Positions 1 through 10,068 of a stretch of DNA of 64,000 bases are shown here, one piece after another. The stretch's first letter is position 1. Every line of letters begins with the position of its first letter. The position numbers and the translations under genes are program-made. The stretch comes from Ignavibacteriota bacterium (GTDB taxonomy: Bacteria; Bacteroidota; Ignavibacteria; Ignavibacteriales; Ignavibacteriaceae), in assembly GCA_013285425.1 (NCBI GenBank), contig CP053447.1, forward strand, positions 688,001-752,000, read 5' to 3'. Under the pieces are notes generated by a model. It was not told where the DNA came from. It did not search any database and saw nothing but the letters and a program-made list of their open reading frames with translations.

Positions 1-1250
1 AAGGCGAAAACAACAAGTCCAAAAGTACCAGCCCAATAATCCATTTCATCTAAAAAACCATACTTAAGAAAGAACACTACAAACTGAACAGCAATTAAAA
101 CTCCGATTGCTAAAAACACTACAGCTTTTTTTCTGTTCATTCCAAGTTCCTCTTCAAGAAAAGCAACAACGGGCTGACCCATTGCAACTGAAGATGTTAT
201 TCCAGCAAAAAATAAAAGCAGAAACCACATAAATCCAAAAATACTTCCTTGCGGAAATGCACTGCTTCCAAAAATTGTTGGCATTGAAACAAATCCTAAA
301 TTAAATGCGCCGCCTTTAGCGATTTCTTTTGTAGCTTCCAATCCAAAAAATGCAACTGCAACCGGAATTGCAATTGAGGCACCAAGAATAACTTCTGCAA
401 ATTCATTAGTAGAAGAAGTTGTTAATCCGGATAAGACAATATCATCATCTTTTTTTAAGTAGCTTGCATAGGCTTGAATAGTACCCATTCCAACCGATAA
501 AGTAAAAAATATCTGACCAGCAGCCGCCAGCCAGATGTTAGGATTTCCTAATGCAGAAAAATCAGGATTCCATATAAAACCAAATCCGTTTGCGACTGAA
601 TTTTCCGGATGTGCCGGATCAGGAGTACCTAATGTTATAATTCTGATGGCAAGAATGATTGCAAATATAAAAAGCAAAGGCATTGCTATCTTGGCAAGTT
701 TTTCAATTCCTTTTGATATTCCTTTATATAAAATCCAAAAGTTTATAAAAAAAGTAATAAGCATTAAAAGATATGCCGTCCACATTGAACTGAATGTTTC
801 TGAAGTTGTTATCCCCTGATAGCTTGATAAAAATCCAGCCATAGTTTCTTTGGTTTCGTTGGAATACATACCGAGGATTGAAAACAAACTAAAACCAAGC
901 GTCCATGATTCGATGTAAGTATAATAGATAAGGATAGTGATTGAAATAAACAGACCAATTGCACCGAAATATTTTGCAAGTTTATTTTTCCATAGAACAT
1001 CAAACATACCGGGTGCACTGCCGTGTTTATATGATCCGCCGTATCTACCGATTCCCCATTCAATCCACATTAAAGGAATACCAAGTAGAATGAAGAATAT
1101 AAAATAGGGAATCATAAAAGCACCACCGCCATTTTGAGCTGCTTGAACCGGAAATCTTAAAAAGTTACCTAAACCAACTGCATTTCCGGCAACCGCAAGA
1201 ATTAATCCTAATTTTGTACCCCACTGTTCACGCTCAGTAACCTGGGTCAT
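1..1250 (-). CDS. Sodium-dependent transporter, NSS/SNF family (C-terminus cut by window edge)
   Basis: About 416 residues are visible, reading without a stop to the window edge, so the C-terminus is missing. The start is an ATG at 1250 preceded by a strong Shine-Dalgarno site (AGGAGG). The N-terminus holds the neurotransmitter:sodium symporter signature GLGNFLRFP in the first membrane helix, followed by GGGAFMIPY; many hydrophobic helices follow (for example FWILYKG, IWLAAAGQIFFTLSVGMG). Family members import amino acids or related solutes using the sodium gradient in the inner membrane. The substrate cannot be read from the sequence. It faces away from the next gene, so it is a separate transcription unit. 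Confidence 0.93.
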   Translation of the reverse strand, partial: MTQVTEREQWGTKLGLILAVAGNAVGLGNFLRFPVQAAQNGGGAFMIPYFIFFILLGIPLMWIEWGIGRYGGSYKHGSAPGMFDVLWKNKLAKYFGAIGLFISITILIYYTYIESWTLGFSLFSILGMYSNETKETMAGFLSSYQGITTSETFSSMWTAYLLMLITFFINFWILYKGISKGIEKLAKIAMPLLFIFAIILAIRIITLGTPDPAHPENSVANGFGFIWNPDFSALGNPNIWLAAAGQIFFTLSVGMGTIQAYASYLKKDDDIVLSGLTTSSTNEFAEVILGASIAIPVAVAFFGLEATKEIAKGGAFNLGFVSMPTIFGSSAFPQGSIFGFMWFLLLFFAGITSSVAMGQPVVAFLEEELGMNRKKAVVFLAIGVLIAVQFVVFFLKYGFLDEMDYWAGTFGLVVFA

Positions 1251-1440
1251 TGCACCTCCTGATATCAAGGATTTTAAAATTTTAATGCTGAATATTATCA
1301 CTTTGAATATTAATTACAACTGACACAGAAAATTGTTTTTAGTGAGATAAGTCAATAATAGTTACTTATAAACTAGTTGGATTTTCAATTTTACTATGAA
1401 TTATTAAATTTGCATTGAAGAAATTTTGAAAGGGATTTAT

Positions 1441-2070
1441 ATGGCAAAAAACTTTGTATCAAATAAAGATGAAACTGTTAGGATGTTTAAAAGTGATTTT
1501 ATGGAAGCTCTGTCAAAAGTTCATCCTTCAGTTCCGGTTATTATTTATTTACCTGTTATACTTTACATGTTTTATTTATCAATCTTTCAGTACAATATTT
1601 CTGCTGGTAATATTATTGGGATTTTTGTCTTCGGTATCTTTATATGGACGTTAACTGAATACTTACTGCACAGATTTGTTTTTCATCTCAAACTAAAAGG
1701 AGAACTTGGCGAAAGAATTCATTTTATTTTTCATGGTGTGCATCATGATTATCCGAGTGATTCTAAAAGATTAGTGATGCCCCCATCTGTCAGCATCCCG
1801 CTTGCTGTTCTTTTTTATTTCTTGTTTTATTATTTGATAGGCAGCATTTCTGTTCATCCTTTTTTTGCCGGATTTTTAACAGGGTATCTTTTTTATGATT
1901 TAACCCATTATGCAGTACATCATTTTAATATGCATAGTAAGTTCTGGCTTGCAATAAAGCATCATCATATTAAACATCATTATCAGGACCCTGCTAAAGG
2001 TTATGGCGTAAGTTCGCCTTTGTGGGATAAGGTATTTGGTACGACTTTTAAGGAAAAAGAAGAAAATTAA
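1441..2070 (+). CDS. Fatty acid hydroxylase / sterol desaturase superfamily membrane protein
   Basis: A 209-residue membrane protein with the histidine clusters that bind the di-iron centre in this superfamily: HRFVFH, HGVHHD, HYAVHH and HHHIKHH, in order from about residue 75 to the C-terminus. Hydrophobic segments lie between them (PVIIYLPVILYMFYLSIF; GNIIGIFVFGIFIW). The arrangement matches fatty acid 2-hydroxylases, which hydroxylate acyl chains of sphingolipid-like lipids; the substrate here is inferred only. I chose the ATG at 1441, which has AAAGGGA just upstream, over an in-frame TTG at 1426 that would add five residues. Two bases separate it from the next gene, so they may be co-transcribed. 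Confidence 0.9.
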   Translation: MAKNFVSNKDETVRMFKSDFMEALSKVHPSVPVIIYLPVILYMFYLSIFQYNISAGNIIGIFVFGIFIWTLTEYLLHRFVFHLKLKGELGERIHFIFHGVHHDYPSDSKRLVMPPSVSIPLAVLFYFLFYYLIGSISVHPFFAGFLTGYLFYDLTHYAVHHFNMHSKFWLAIKHHHIKHHYQDPAKGYGVSSPLWDKVFGTTFKEKEEN

Positions 2071-2072
2071 TC

Positions 2073-3764
2073 TTGATTATCTGTTATTGTAAAAAGAGTA
2101 AAGATTTTATTAATCAGATTATTAAAGGTTTTATACAATTAGTCTTTACTCTTTTGATTGCTGCTGGCTGCAGTACAGTTAAAACAGAAGATATTTATAT
2201 TCGTGCAAGTCAAACGGGTTTTTTACCTGAAGATATTAAGACAGCTTTGATTTTATCAAATACTGATCTTAATGAAAGAGATTTTTATATTCTGGATACT
2301 GCATCAGGTAAAACAATTCTAAAAAAAATAATTAATTCTTCAACATATTCTTACGGCAATTTTAAATATTGTTTTGAAATTAATTTTTCTGATATCAGAA
2401 AACCCGGCAGTTACAAAATTAAGATCGATAATATTGAATCAATTGATTTCAGAATAGATGAAAAAATATTTAATCCTGTGAGAGATTCACTAAGCTTATT
2501 CTTCAAAGCTCAAAGATGCGGACCAACAAACCCGATTCTTCACAAACCCTGTCATCTATCTGATGCTGCATATTTAATTGGATATAAAGATTCTTTGGGC
2601 AGAGATCTTACCGGAGGATGGCATGATGCAGGTGATTATATAAAATTTCTGAAGACTACTGCTTACACAACATACATTTTGTTGTTCAGTTATGAGTTTG
2701 ATAATAATAAATTCGGTTTTGATCTTGATAATAACAGCATTCCGGATATTCTTGAAGAAGCAAGGATTGGAATAGACTGGTTAATCAGAGCTAATGTCGA
2801 TAATCAGAAACTGGTTATTCAGGTACAGGATGAAACAGATCATTCTGTTGGCTGGCGGTTACCTGAAAACGACTCACTGCAGTTTAACAGACCTGCTTTA
2901 GTAAGCATAAGTAAAAGCTCTATAGGATATTATGCTGCAGTGCTTGCAATTGCTGCAAGAATCTGGAAAGAAAGATTTTATGATCAGGAATTTTCAGCCA
3001 AGTGTTTGGATTTTGCAAGAAAATTTTACGAGCTGAAAAACTTAGCACCCGATTTTGATTCAATACATTCAAATCATTATCCGGATATTGATTTTAATGG
3101 TAAGCTTGCTTTAGCAGCAATTGAATTGTTTATAACAACTGGTGATAATAATTACTTGAATGATGCTGTAAAATATGGTACATCTGCCGGTGCTGACTAT
3201 TGGTGGAGTGTGGGTCAAATAAATTCTTTAGCTCATTATAAAATTGCAAAGTATAAACCTGAGTTTGCAAATTATATCTATCAGAATCTGAAGATGGCTA
3301 AAGAAAACTCCCTGGAAAATCCTTTTCGTATCGGGCTGGATTTTTCATGGGGTACTACTAATTGTTTACTAGGTGTCAGTCTTCAATCAATTCTATATAA
3401 AGAGTTAACTAATGCAACTGAATTTGATTCCCTAAATATTTATCAACGGGATTTTGTGCTTGGCAGAAACGCCTGGGGAGTATCGTTTATTTATAATATT
3501 GGAAAAAATTTTTCTAAGCATTTTCATTCACAAATTGCATTTTTTAATAATGGGTATTTGCCTGGTGGATTAGCTGCAGGACCAGCTCCTGATTCAATAT
3601 TATTAACCAAACAAATATTAAGGGAAAATTCTGACTTTAATTTTTTTAATTCTGAGCAGATAAAATATTATGATGATTATAAAGATTTTGTAACTAATGA
3701 ACCAACTATTGCAGGCAATGCTACTGCATTGTTTGTTTTCGGTTACTTTAGTTTTGCAGAATAA
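2073..3764 (+). CDS. Glycoside hydrolase family 9 protein (cellulase-like), predicted lipoprotein
   Basis: 563 residues from a TTG start two bases after the previous gene. The N-terminus has a hydrophobic stretch ending in AAGC, a plausible lipobox, so the enzyme is probably anchored to a membrane. Residues about 40-140 look like the Ig-like domain that precedes many GH9 catalytic domains (QTGFLPEDIKTALIL; GSYKIKIDN). The catalytic domain has GGWHDAGDYIKF near residue 187, where the DAGD aspartates activate water, and NEPTIAGNA near the C-terminus, where Glu is the expected general acid. GH9 enzymes cut beta-1,4-glucans. The active-site residues look intact; whether the substrate is cellulose or another glucan is not known. 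Confidence 0.88.
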   Translation: MIICYCKKSKDFINQIIKGFIQLVFTLLIAAGCSTVKTEDIYIRASQTGFLPEDIKTALILSNTDLNERDFYILDTASGKTILKKIINSSTYSYGNFKYCFEINFSDIRKPGSYKIKIDNIESIDFRIDEKIFNPVRDSLSLFFKAQRCGPTNPILHKPCHLSDAAYLIGYKDSLGRDLTGGWHDAGDYIKFLKTTAYTTYILLFSYEFDNNKFGFDLDNNSIPDILEEARIGIDWLIRANVDNQKLVIQVQDETDHSVGWRLPENDSLQFNRPALVSISKSSIGYYAAVLAIAARIWKERFYDQEFSAKCLDFARKFYELKNLAPDFDSIHSNHYPDIDFNGKLALAAIELFITTGDNNYLNDAVKYGTSAGADYWWSVGQINSLAHYKIAKYKPEFANYIYQNLKMAKENSLENPFRIGLDFSWGTTNCLLGVSLQSILYKELTNATEFDSLNIYQRDFVLGRNAWGVSFIYNIGKNFSKHFHSQIAFFNNGYLPGGLAAGPAPDSILLTKQILRENSDFNFFNSEQIKYYDDYKDFVTNEPTIAGNATALFVFGYFSFAE

Positions 3765-3940
3765 ATAATCAATGTTATTTACTTAATAATTCTTGAAAAA
3801 TCTGGTTGTAGCATTATAATACATATTAAACTTTTGTCTCTGTTTAATCCAAAAATTTTCAATGTTTTTATTGTTTTAATGCTTAAACAAAAGCTTTTAC
3901 GGTATAATTATTGGTAAAAACAACAAAAAAAATTTAATTC

Positions 3941-5146
3941 ATGAAAAAAAGCGTGCAACTATTTCGTTCGGGGATTCCTATTGTCGATAACGCATGGGGA
4001 GGGTTTTATCATGGAGGTACTTATTTACTTGTGGGAGAGCGTAAAACTGGTAAAACTCTTTTAAGTTTACAATACGCTATAGAAGCAGCAAAGAATAATG
4101 AAGTTTGTCTGTTTTTCACAAGCTCGCGTCCTAAAGATCTAATCATTCATGCGGCTTCAATTGATGTTGATCTTGAAAACTATATCAATCAAAACCTTGT
4201 AATTGTAGTAAGGGTTGCACACCCATCAGATTCTGAAGAATTTAAAACCAGAGATGAATTATTAAATGATTATTTAAATGATCTGTTGTCAGTAATAAAT
4301 CAATATAAGCCTGAAAAGATTATTTTTGATGAGATTACTCCGTATGTTGAGTTTGAAAATCTTAATAATTTACAAGAAGCATTTGGTTCTTTAATTGAAT
4401 CCATTGAAGAGGCAGGTATTACAAGTCTGCTGATTTTACGTGAACCTGCTGCACAATCTTCCAAAATGATATTTGATATTCTTAATTCATTTGCAACCGG
4501 AATAATCCATCTTCACAAGGCAAAAGAATCTGATGAAGAACAACCGGGACTAATTGAAATTATTCCAAACATCGGACACACTGAAGGTTATTTTAAAGCA
4601 AATTATTTTATCGAACCTTATAAAGGGATAACTACAGATTTTAAGTCTGCAAAAAAATCTACAAAAGAAAATAACTTATTAGATATTACTGAACTTCAGC
4701 CATCAAAAACTTCATTAAATGTTATCCCGGATTTGTTAATCTCTAATATTTATTCTGTAAATGATTTCAAATTAATTGTAAACAATCAGATTGCTCTTTA
4801 TAAAACCACAGGTCAGCCTTTTACGATTGTATCATTAAGATTAAATCAATACAGTAATGCGGAAGTAAAAATCAATTTTGAGCAATTGTTTAATGCAGTC
4901 AAAACAACAGCAGACAAAAAAAATAAGATATGTGTTATTGGCGAAAAAATATTTATTCTGTTAACAAAATCCGATAACGGTACTGTTGAAGAGTTTATTA
5001 ATAAAGTACACAGTTCATTAAAAGTTGAAACAAGCGTTAATGTGTCTTATCTTGTTCTTAAGATTAACCAGTTTATGAATAGTGTTGATGATATTTTTAA
5101 TGAATTTGATCTTGAGGCTGCAAGAACTCAATTAAATCAGAGATAA
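3941..5146 (+). CDS. RecA/KaiC-like ATPase with degenerate GGDEF-like C-terminal domain
   Basis: 401 residues. Residues 32-39 are a Walker A motif (GERKTGKT) and KIIFDEI near residue 128 fits Walker B, in the layout of a single KaiC/RadA-type domain (about 1-225). A linker rich in charged residues follows. Residues about 260-401 resemble a GGDEF (diguanylate cyclase) fold: ALYKTTGQPFTIVSLRL, then KNKICVIGEKIFILLTK at the place of the GGDEF loop. The signature itself is IGEKI, so cyclase activity is not expected; this assignment is tentative. It is the first gene of a plus-strand run that reads like an exopolysaccharide operon, which suggests a regulatory or assembly role. The next gene begins 15 bases after its stop. 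Confidence 0.72.
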   Translation: MKKSVQLFRSGIPIVDNAWGGFYHGGTYLLVGERKTGKTLLSLQYAIEAAKNNEVCLFFTSSRPKDLIIHAASIDVDLENYINQNLVIVVRVAHPSDSEEFKTRDELLNDYLNDLLSVINQYKPEKIIFDEITPYVEFENLNNLQEAFGSLIESIEEAGITSLLILREPAAQSSKMIFDILNSFATGIIHLHKAKESDEEQPGLIEIIPNIGHTEGYFKANYFIEPYKGITTDFKSAKKSTKENNLLDITELQPSKTSLNVIPDLLISNIYSVNDFKLIVNNQIALYKTTGQPFTIVSLRLNQYSNAEVKINFEQLFNAVKTTADKKNKICVIGEKIFILLTKSDNGTVEEFINKVHSSLKVETSVNVSYLVLKINQFMNSVDDIFNEFDLEAARTQLNQR

Positions 5147-5161
5147 AAGTGATAGCTTGCT

Positions 5162-8008
5162 ATGAAATCATTTTACTCTCCACAGTTTTTCTTACTAATT
5201 GTTTTAATTAGCCCTCTTTTTTTTTCTCAATCTCAAAATCCTGAGCAATTCAAGTCTGAAGCTTTACAATTAATGGATTATGGCCGCTATGGAGAAGCGA
5301 TAGATCTGTTAAATAAATATGTTTCTGCTGTACCCACATCTGCTGAGGGTTTTAATCTAAGAGGTGTGTGTTACGAAAAGCGTGGAAATTTTGAATATGC
5401 AGTTTATGATTTTAGAACAGCTAAAAAACTGAAACCTGATGATAAAGAAATTAATTCAAACCTTAACAGAACAATATCCGGCTGGTATAAAATCCTTTAT
5501 AATAAAATTGAAGGACACAAAAGAGAAATAGCTATCGATCCAAACTCTGCAAAAAATTATCTTGAGATAGGAAAGTGTTTTAAACATTTGGGTAATTGGA
5601 GTGAGGCGGAGGTTTGGTATGACCAGTATCTTGAAAGAGAATCTGCTTCTGCTGATGAAATAATCAGATATAGTGAGATTCTTGCTAAAAATAACCAATT
5701 AGTTAAGGGGGAAAAGATTCTTAAACTTTATACAGAAAAATATCCTGATGATCATAGGCTGCTTTCAAGATATGGATATTTTTTACTATGGTTAGGAAAA
5801 AATAAAACAGCTATCGATGCCTTTACAAAATCTCTTGAAATCAGACCCTTCTTTAAAGAGGCTATGGATGGGCTTGATATGGCTAAGGGCAAAGCTTACA
5901 TCTATTCAATAAATGATACAACTGCTCGTTATAACTATGGCATTTCACCTGAACCTAAGGAATATATAATCGATAAGTATTACAGATTGTTGAAAAATAC
6001 TCCAGAAGATTATGATACAAGATATAAACTGATTGAAGAATTAATTAAAGCGAATAGGTTTGAAGAAGCTAAAGATCAGTTGAAAATATTATCATTAAAT
6101 ACAAATTATCTGCAAAAGAATGCTGAACTGTCTGAAAGAGTTTTACTGCTTAGTAACTCTTATTATTCGGATAAACTTAATTACTACCATGACATTTTGA
6201 GTAAAAATCCTGATGATAAAACAGCACTATTAGAGTTAGCTAAGTATTATTCTTACAAACAAGAGTATGATAATGCAATTCAAATGTATAAGAGATATTT
6301 GAATCTTAATCCTTCGGATAATCAGGTCAGATTTAATGCGGCTCAGGTTTTAATGTGGCAGAATAATTTATGTGAAGCATTGGATGAAGTTGAATTTCTT
6401 GTTAAACAGGGGACAACCAAAGTTGAGTACTTGTTGCTTGCTGCGAGGTTAAATTATTGGTTAAATACTGATTCAATAAAAATAAAATCTCTTTACGAAA
6501 GAGTTCTTATGGTTGATCCGGTTAATTATGAAGCGATGATCGGATTGGCAAATGTGCATTTGACAAATTCTGATTTTAAAAATTTTAGTAAGATTATTAG
6601 CAGTATTTCCAGTATTGATAGCACTTCGAGGGAGTATAAAAAAATACTGCAGGATTATCATCTTATTCAAAAAAATATTAAAGAAAAGGAATTAAGTGCA
6701 AAACTTGATGAGGCGAGATTTTTAGCCGCTGATAAAAATTATAATTCCGCAATTAAACTCTTTAATGATTACTTATCTTCTGTTGATACAAATTCAAATG
6801 TTAAAATGGAACTTGCAGATATTTATATACTTAATAACCAGAAGGACAAGGCAGTTTCAATTTATAAAGATCTTCTGACAAATAAACCTGATTATGAAAT
6901 CAGGAAAAAACTTGCAAAGTTATATTTATGGTCGGGCGATTCAAGCTTGGCATTAAATGAGTTTATTGCTCTGCATAACAGTAATCCCGAGGATGTAGAG
7001 ACCAAAATCCTGCTTGGAGATGCTTATTTACAAAATCATCGGATAGAAACAGCAAAAAATATTTATGAAGACCTGCTGAAAGAATCACCAAACTCCCACA
7101 TTATAAAAACCAGATTAGGTTGGATTGATGGTTCCGGTAAATTTTCTTTCGATCAATTTCCTACTTATATACAATTAATACCACGTGCATCTTATTTTAA
7201 TGATAATACAAATTTCAAATATTCAAATATTGGTCTTGGTTTTGATTTGGGAGTTACAAACTTCTTAAGTCTTGGATTTTCAGGTTCTGCAGGTATGCTT
7301 TCTTCTAAGGATACTGATGTAAGATTTAATCAGTTTAAGGGCACTGCATACTTTAAAGTTAATAAGTTCCTTTCTGGTTCAGCTTCAATTGGACAGAGTA
7401 GATTTATTAATGAGAAGAACTTAGGTTTATATGAGTTAAAATTAACTGCGAATAAAAAAGATGTCTTTGATTTTACAGCATTTGCAAATTATTCAGATGC
7501 AGTATTTATTCTCTACTCACCATTTCTGGTCAACAATCGGATAAGTGTAAATCATCTTGGCCTATTAGGTTCATATAAATTCAGAAATAAATTAATTATC
7601 TCTGGTAAGTTCCAATATTTTGATCTTTCTGATAAAAATTCAGGTAAGCAAATACAGTTAAGATTAGGGAAAGAGTTTGAAAGTGATCTTAGTGCCGGTT
7701 ATGAATATTTCTATTTTGATTTTGATAACACTGTTTCATTGTACTGGAGTCCGAAAAATTTTGAATCTCATTCTCTTTGGGCTGATTGGATTTTGTATAA
7801 AGATGAAGAAGTTCGATTTACTGTTGGAGGGAAAGGAGGATTAATCCCCGAAAATAATTATCTGCTTTCTGAGTTTTACGCTGAGTTTGATTATTTAATT
7901 GTTAAATCGCTGATGTTTCAAGTTAGGTTTATCACGGGTAGTTCATTCAGATCGGGGACAGGATATCGTTCTAATTCCATTTCCGGCAGCCTAATCTGGA
8001 GTCTATGA
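5162..8008 (+). CDS. TPR protein with C-terminal outer-membrane beta-barrel (PgaA/YaiO-like)
   Basis: 948 residues. A signal peptide (FFLLIVLISPLFFSQSQ) is followed by many tetratricopeptide repeats from about residue 25 to 655 (for example AEGFNLRGVCYEKRGNFEYA; ALLELAKYYSYKQEYDNAI). From about residue 665 the character changes to alternating polar and aromatic strands (FLSLGFSGSAGML; ISGKFQYFDLSDK; GSASIGQSRF) ending in SGSLIWSL, as expected of an outer-membrane barrel. TPR plus barrel is the layout of PgaA, PelB and YaiO, which guide or export polysaccharide. It sits directly upstream of a GT2 synthase, supporting a role in polysaccharide export. No specific orthology is claimed. Confidence 0.82.
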   Translation: MKSFYSPQFFLLIVLISPLFFSQSQNPEQFKSEALQLMDYGRYGEAIDLLNKYVSAVPTSAEGFNLRGVCYEKRGNFEYAVYDFRTAKKLKPDDKEINSNLNRTISGWYKILYNKIEGHKREIAIDPNSAKNYLEIGKCFKHLGNWSEAEVWYDQYLERESASADEIIRYSEILAKNNQLVKGEKILKLYTEKYPDDHRLLSRYGYFLLWLGKNKTAIDAFTKSLEIRPFFKEAMDGLDMAKGKAYIYSINDTTARYNYGISPEPKEYIIDKYYRLLKNTPEDYDTRYKLIEELIKANRFEEAKDQLKILSLNTNYLQKNAELSERVLLLSNSYYSDKLNYYHDILSKNPDDKTALLELAKYYSYKQEYDNAIQMYKRYLNLNPSDNQVRFNAAQVLMWQNNLCEALDEVEFLVKQGTTKVEYLLLAARLNYWLNTDSIKIKSLYERVLMVDPVNYEAMIGLANVHLTNSDFKNFSKIISSISSIDSTSREYKKILQDYHLIQKNIKEKELSAKLDEARFLAADKNYNSAIKLFNDYLSSVDTNSNVKMELADIYILNNQKDKAVSIYKDLLTNKPDYEIRKKLAKLYLWSGDSSLALNEFIALHNSNPEDVETKILLGDAYLQNHRIETAKNIYEDLLKESPNSHIIKTRLGWIDGSGKFSFDQFPTYIQLIPRASYFNDNTNFKYSNIGLGFDLGVTNFLSLGFSGSAGMLSSKDTDVRFNQFKGTAYFKVNKFLSGSASIGQSRFINEKNLGLYELKLTANKKDVFDFTAFANYSDAVFILYSPFLVNNRISVNHLGLLGSYKFRNKLIISGKFQYFDLSDKNSGKQIQLRLGKEFESDLSAGYEYFYFDFDNTVSLYWSPKNFESHSLWADWILYKDEEVRFTVGGKGGLIPENNYLLSEFYAEFDYLIVKSLMFQVRFITGSSFRSGTGYRSNSISGSLIWSL

Positions 8009-8184
8009 TTTTGTTAAAGTATTTTGAAACGGCAATTTTTGTCGCTGTTTGATAATGATACAATTCAAATCAAAATCTAAAATTGGTAATCCTTTAATAG
8101 AAATTCTGTGTGAAAAAAAACTGTAAAAAATCGGTTTAATGGCATTGTTATTGAAAAATTTTTGCAAAACTATCTTTCGGAGAA
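8009..8184 (+). other. Intergenic region between exporter and synthase genes
   Basis: 176 bases. A weak imperfect inverted repeat (AACGGCAATTTTTGTCGCTGTT) lies near 8029-8050 but has poor pairing and no T-run. A GGAGAA Shine-Dalgarno sequence sits just before the ATG at 8185. I see no clear promoter, riboswitch or small gene. The gap could allow separate expression of the synthase, but the sequence does not settle this. Confidence 0.4.
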
Positions 8185-9615
8185 ATGAAGTTTAATCAAC
8201 TCGTAGAGCGTGCTGTAATAACTATTTCAAACCGTGAGGAAGAAAAAAGAGGAGAAAATTTAGAGCAAAAGTATATACGAAGGATTCTTGTTAGCGGAAT
8301 TATGTCTTTTCTGCTTATTCTGATTATCATTTATTCTTTACCATATACTATACTATCCTTTAGTTCATTATTTGAATACTCAACGATAGTTGCTCTGGTT
8401 ATTTTTCTTTTTATCCTTTTGGTAAGATATTTCGCTATCCTTATATCAGCATATTTGTATATAAACGAATATACATTTTCGTCTGTTAATGGATTTGCGC
8501 CTTTTGTTTCAATTATAGTTCCGGTTTATAATGAGGGAAAGATTATTCGTAATTCAATTTCATCATTATTGAAACTGGATTATTTCAATTACGAAATTAT
8601 TATCGTCAATGACGGCTCTACAGATGATACAAAACAAATTGCAGAATCAATGGTAGGGTTTCAGGATGCTGTGTATGGAAAGGTTTTAGTTTCTTTAATC
8701 AATCAGCCTAATCTTGGTAAGGCAAGAGCATTGAATGCAGGAATATTTTATTCAAAAGCCGATTATGTTCTTTGTATGGATGGTGATTCACAGTTATCTC
8801 CTGAATCAATAAAAGCTGCAGTAAGACACTTTAAAGATCCTAAGATTGGTGCCGTTGCTGGAAATGTAAAAGTTCAAAACAGAAAAAGATTTTTTACTGA
8901 TCTGCAGGCACTTGAGTATATTGAAGGACTAAATATGGCAAGAAGTGCTCAAAGTTACTTCAGACTTGTTAACATAATACCGGGACCAATTGGAGTTTTT
9001 AGAAAATCTGCTATTGAACAAGCAGGATTTTATTCAAGTGATACTTATGCAGAAGATGCTGATTTAACATTAAAACTGCTGTCAAAAGGCTGGAAAATTT
9101 ATTATGAACCAAAATCTATATCATACACTGAAGCACCGGTTACATTGCAGCAATTATTAAAACAAAGATACAGATGGACAAGAGGTATATTGCAATCGAT
9201 CAGGAAACATAAAAAAATAATGCTTAGTCCGGCTACACATTTTGGTCAGGCATTTATTCTCTGGATTATGTCTTACGAAGCATTAATCTGGCCGACAATG
9301 AATATTGCTGCTAATGCTTTTTTTATTTTTGCTGCATTGCTCTTTGGGTTTTCTCATCTGATTTTTTTCTGGTGGGCCGGGCTGGCTATACTTGATCTTG
9401 TAACCGCACTGTATTGCGTAGCCGTTGAAAAAGAAGAATTTAGGCTTGTTTGGTATGCGATTATTTATAGAATGTTTTTTATTTTGATCATAGATATTTG
9501 TAAAACCATGTCAACAATTGAAGAATTTTTAGGAATAAGAATGACATGGGGTAAACTGGAAAGAGTAACATCCGGCAAGTCTGGTAAGATTGCTGTAAAT
9601 ACTGTAGGAAATTAA
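8185..9615 (+). CDS. Processive-type GT2 glycosyltransferase (PgaC/IcaA-like polysaccharide synthase)
   Basis: 476 residues. Two N-terminal membrane helices (about residues 33-60 and 68-95) precede a GT2 domain with PVYNEGKI, NDGSTDD (nucleotide binding), MDGDSQLS (DxD-type metal site), AEDADLTLKLL (catalytic Asp region) and QRYRWTRG (QxxRW, typical of processive synthases). C-terminal helices follow (about 350-455). This is the layout of PgaC/IcaA and related synthases that polymerise a beta-linked sugar and move it across the inner membrane. No PilZ domain is visible, so any cyclic-di-GMP control would have to come from another protein. The next gene starts directly after the stop codon, showing tight coupling. 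Confidence 0.92.
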   Translation: MKFNQLVERAVITISNREEEKRGENLEQKYIRRILVSGIMSFLLILIIIYSLPYTILSFSSLFEYSTIVALVIFLFILLVRYFAILISAYLYINEYTFSSVNGFAPFVSIIVPVYNEGKIIRNSISSLLKLDYFNYEIIIVNDGSTDDTKQIAESMVGFQDAVYGKVLVSLINQPNLGKARALNAGIFYSKADYVLCMDGDSQLSPESIKAAVRHFKDPKIGAVAGNVKVQNRKRFFTDLQALEYIEGLNMARSAQSYFRLVNIIPGPIGVFRKSAIEQAGFYSSDTYAEDADLTLKLLSKGWKIYYEPKSISYTEAPVTLQQLLKQRYRWTRGILQSIRKHKKIMLSPATHFGQAFILWIMSYEALIWPTMNIAANAFFIFAALLFGFSHLIFFWWAGLAILDLVTALYCVAVEKEEFRLVWYAIIYRMFFILIIDICKTMSTIEEFLGIRMTWGKLERVTSGKSGKIAVNTVGN

Positions 9616-10068
9616 ATGGAACTTATACCGATATTGTCCACTATCATACTTGTTGCCACCATATGCACATTTATTCTGGCAGTTGGAGCCTATATACTCT
9701 ATAAGATTAGAGAAGGTAAACAACAATATGCCTTTCAAACAAAACCTTCTACAGTAAAAGCTGAGTTGGTTATTCCAAGTGAAGCAACAATTGGTAAAGT
9801 TTCAATTCAACCCGAACAAAGAAGAACATTACCTGTAGAACCCGGTATTACCAGAGAAGAATACACAAAACAGCAGCAGCCGGCTCAATCAAAATTTACT
9901 CCTGAGCCAAAGGAATATAAAGTCGAAGAATCCAAAGTTGGGAAGCAAAAAGTTAGAATACGTACAAACTCTGGACGTAGTGATGAAAATAAATTCCTGA
10001 AATATACTTCTGAAGGGTACATCCCGACTCAGGAAGATAGAAGTTCAGGGGAACTGAAGTGGCGGTAA
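9616..10068 (+). CDS. Small single-pass membrane protein, unknown function (possible synthase partner)
   Basis: 150 residues, starting immediately after the GT2 stop codon. One membrane helix (about residues 5-30, ILSTIILVATICTFILAV) is followed by a long hydrophilic, Pro/Glu/Lys-rich tail (QPAQSKFTPEPKEYKVEE) that looks disordered. I recognise no family. Its position after a PgaC-like synthase, its size and its membrane helix recall PgaD, the small partner needed for PNAG synthase, but there is no sequence similarity I can point to. It overlaps the next gene by 10 bases, so the three are probably translated together. Confidence 0.7.
   Translation: MELIPILSTIILVATICTFILAVGAYILYKIREGKQQYAFQTKPSTVKAELVIPSEATIGKVSIQPEQRRTLPVEPGITREEYTKQQQPAQSKFTPEPKEYKVEESKVGKQKVRIRTNSGRSDENKFLKYTSEGYIPTQEDRSSGELKWR

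Noticed and set aside
1426..1440. TTG start giving five extra residues to the fatty acid hydroxylase
   Set aside because: The ATG at 1441 has the better ribosome site and the extra residues add nothing conserved.
8029..8050. Terminator after the TPR/beta-barrel gene
   Set aside because: The inverted repeat pairs poorly and has no T-run.
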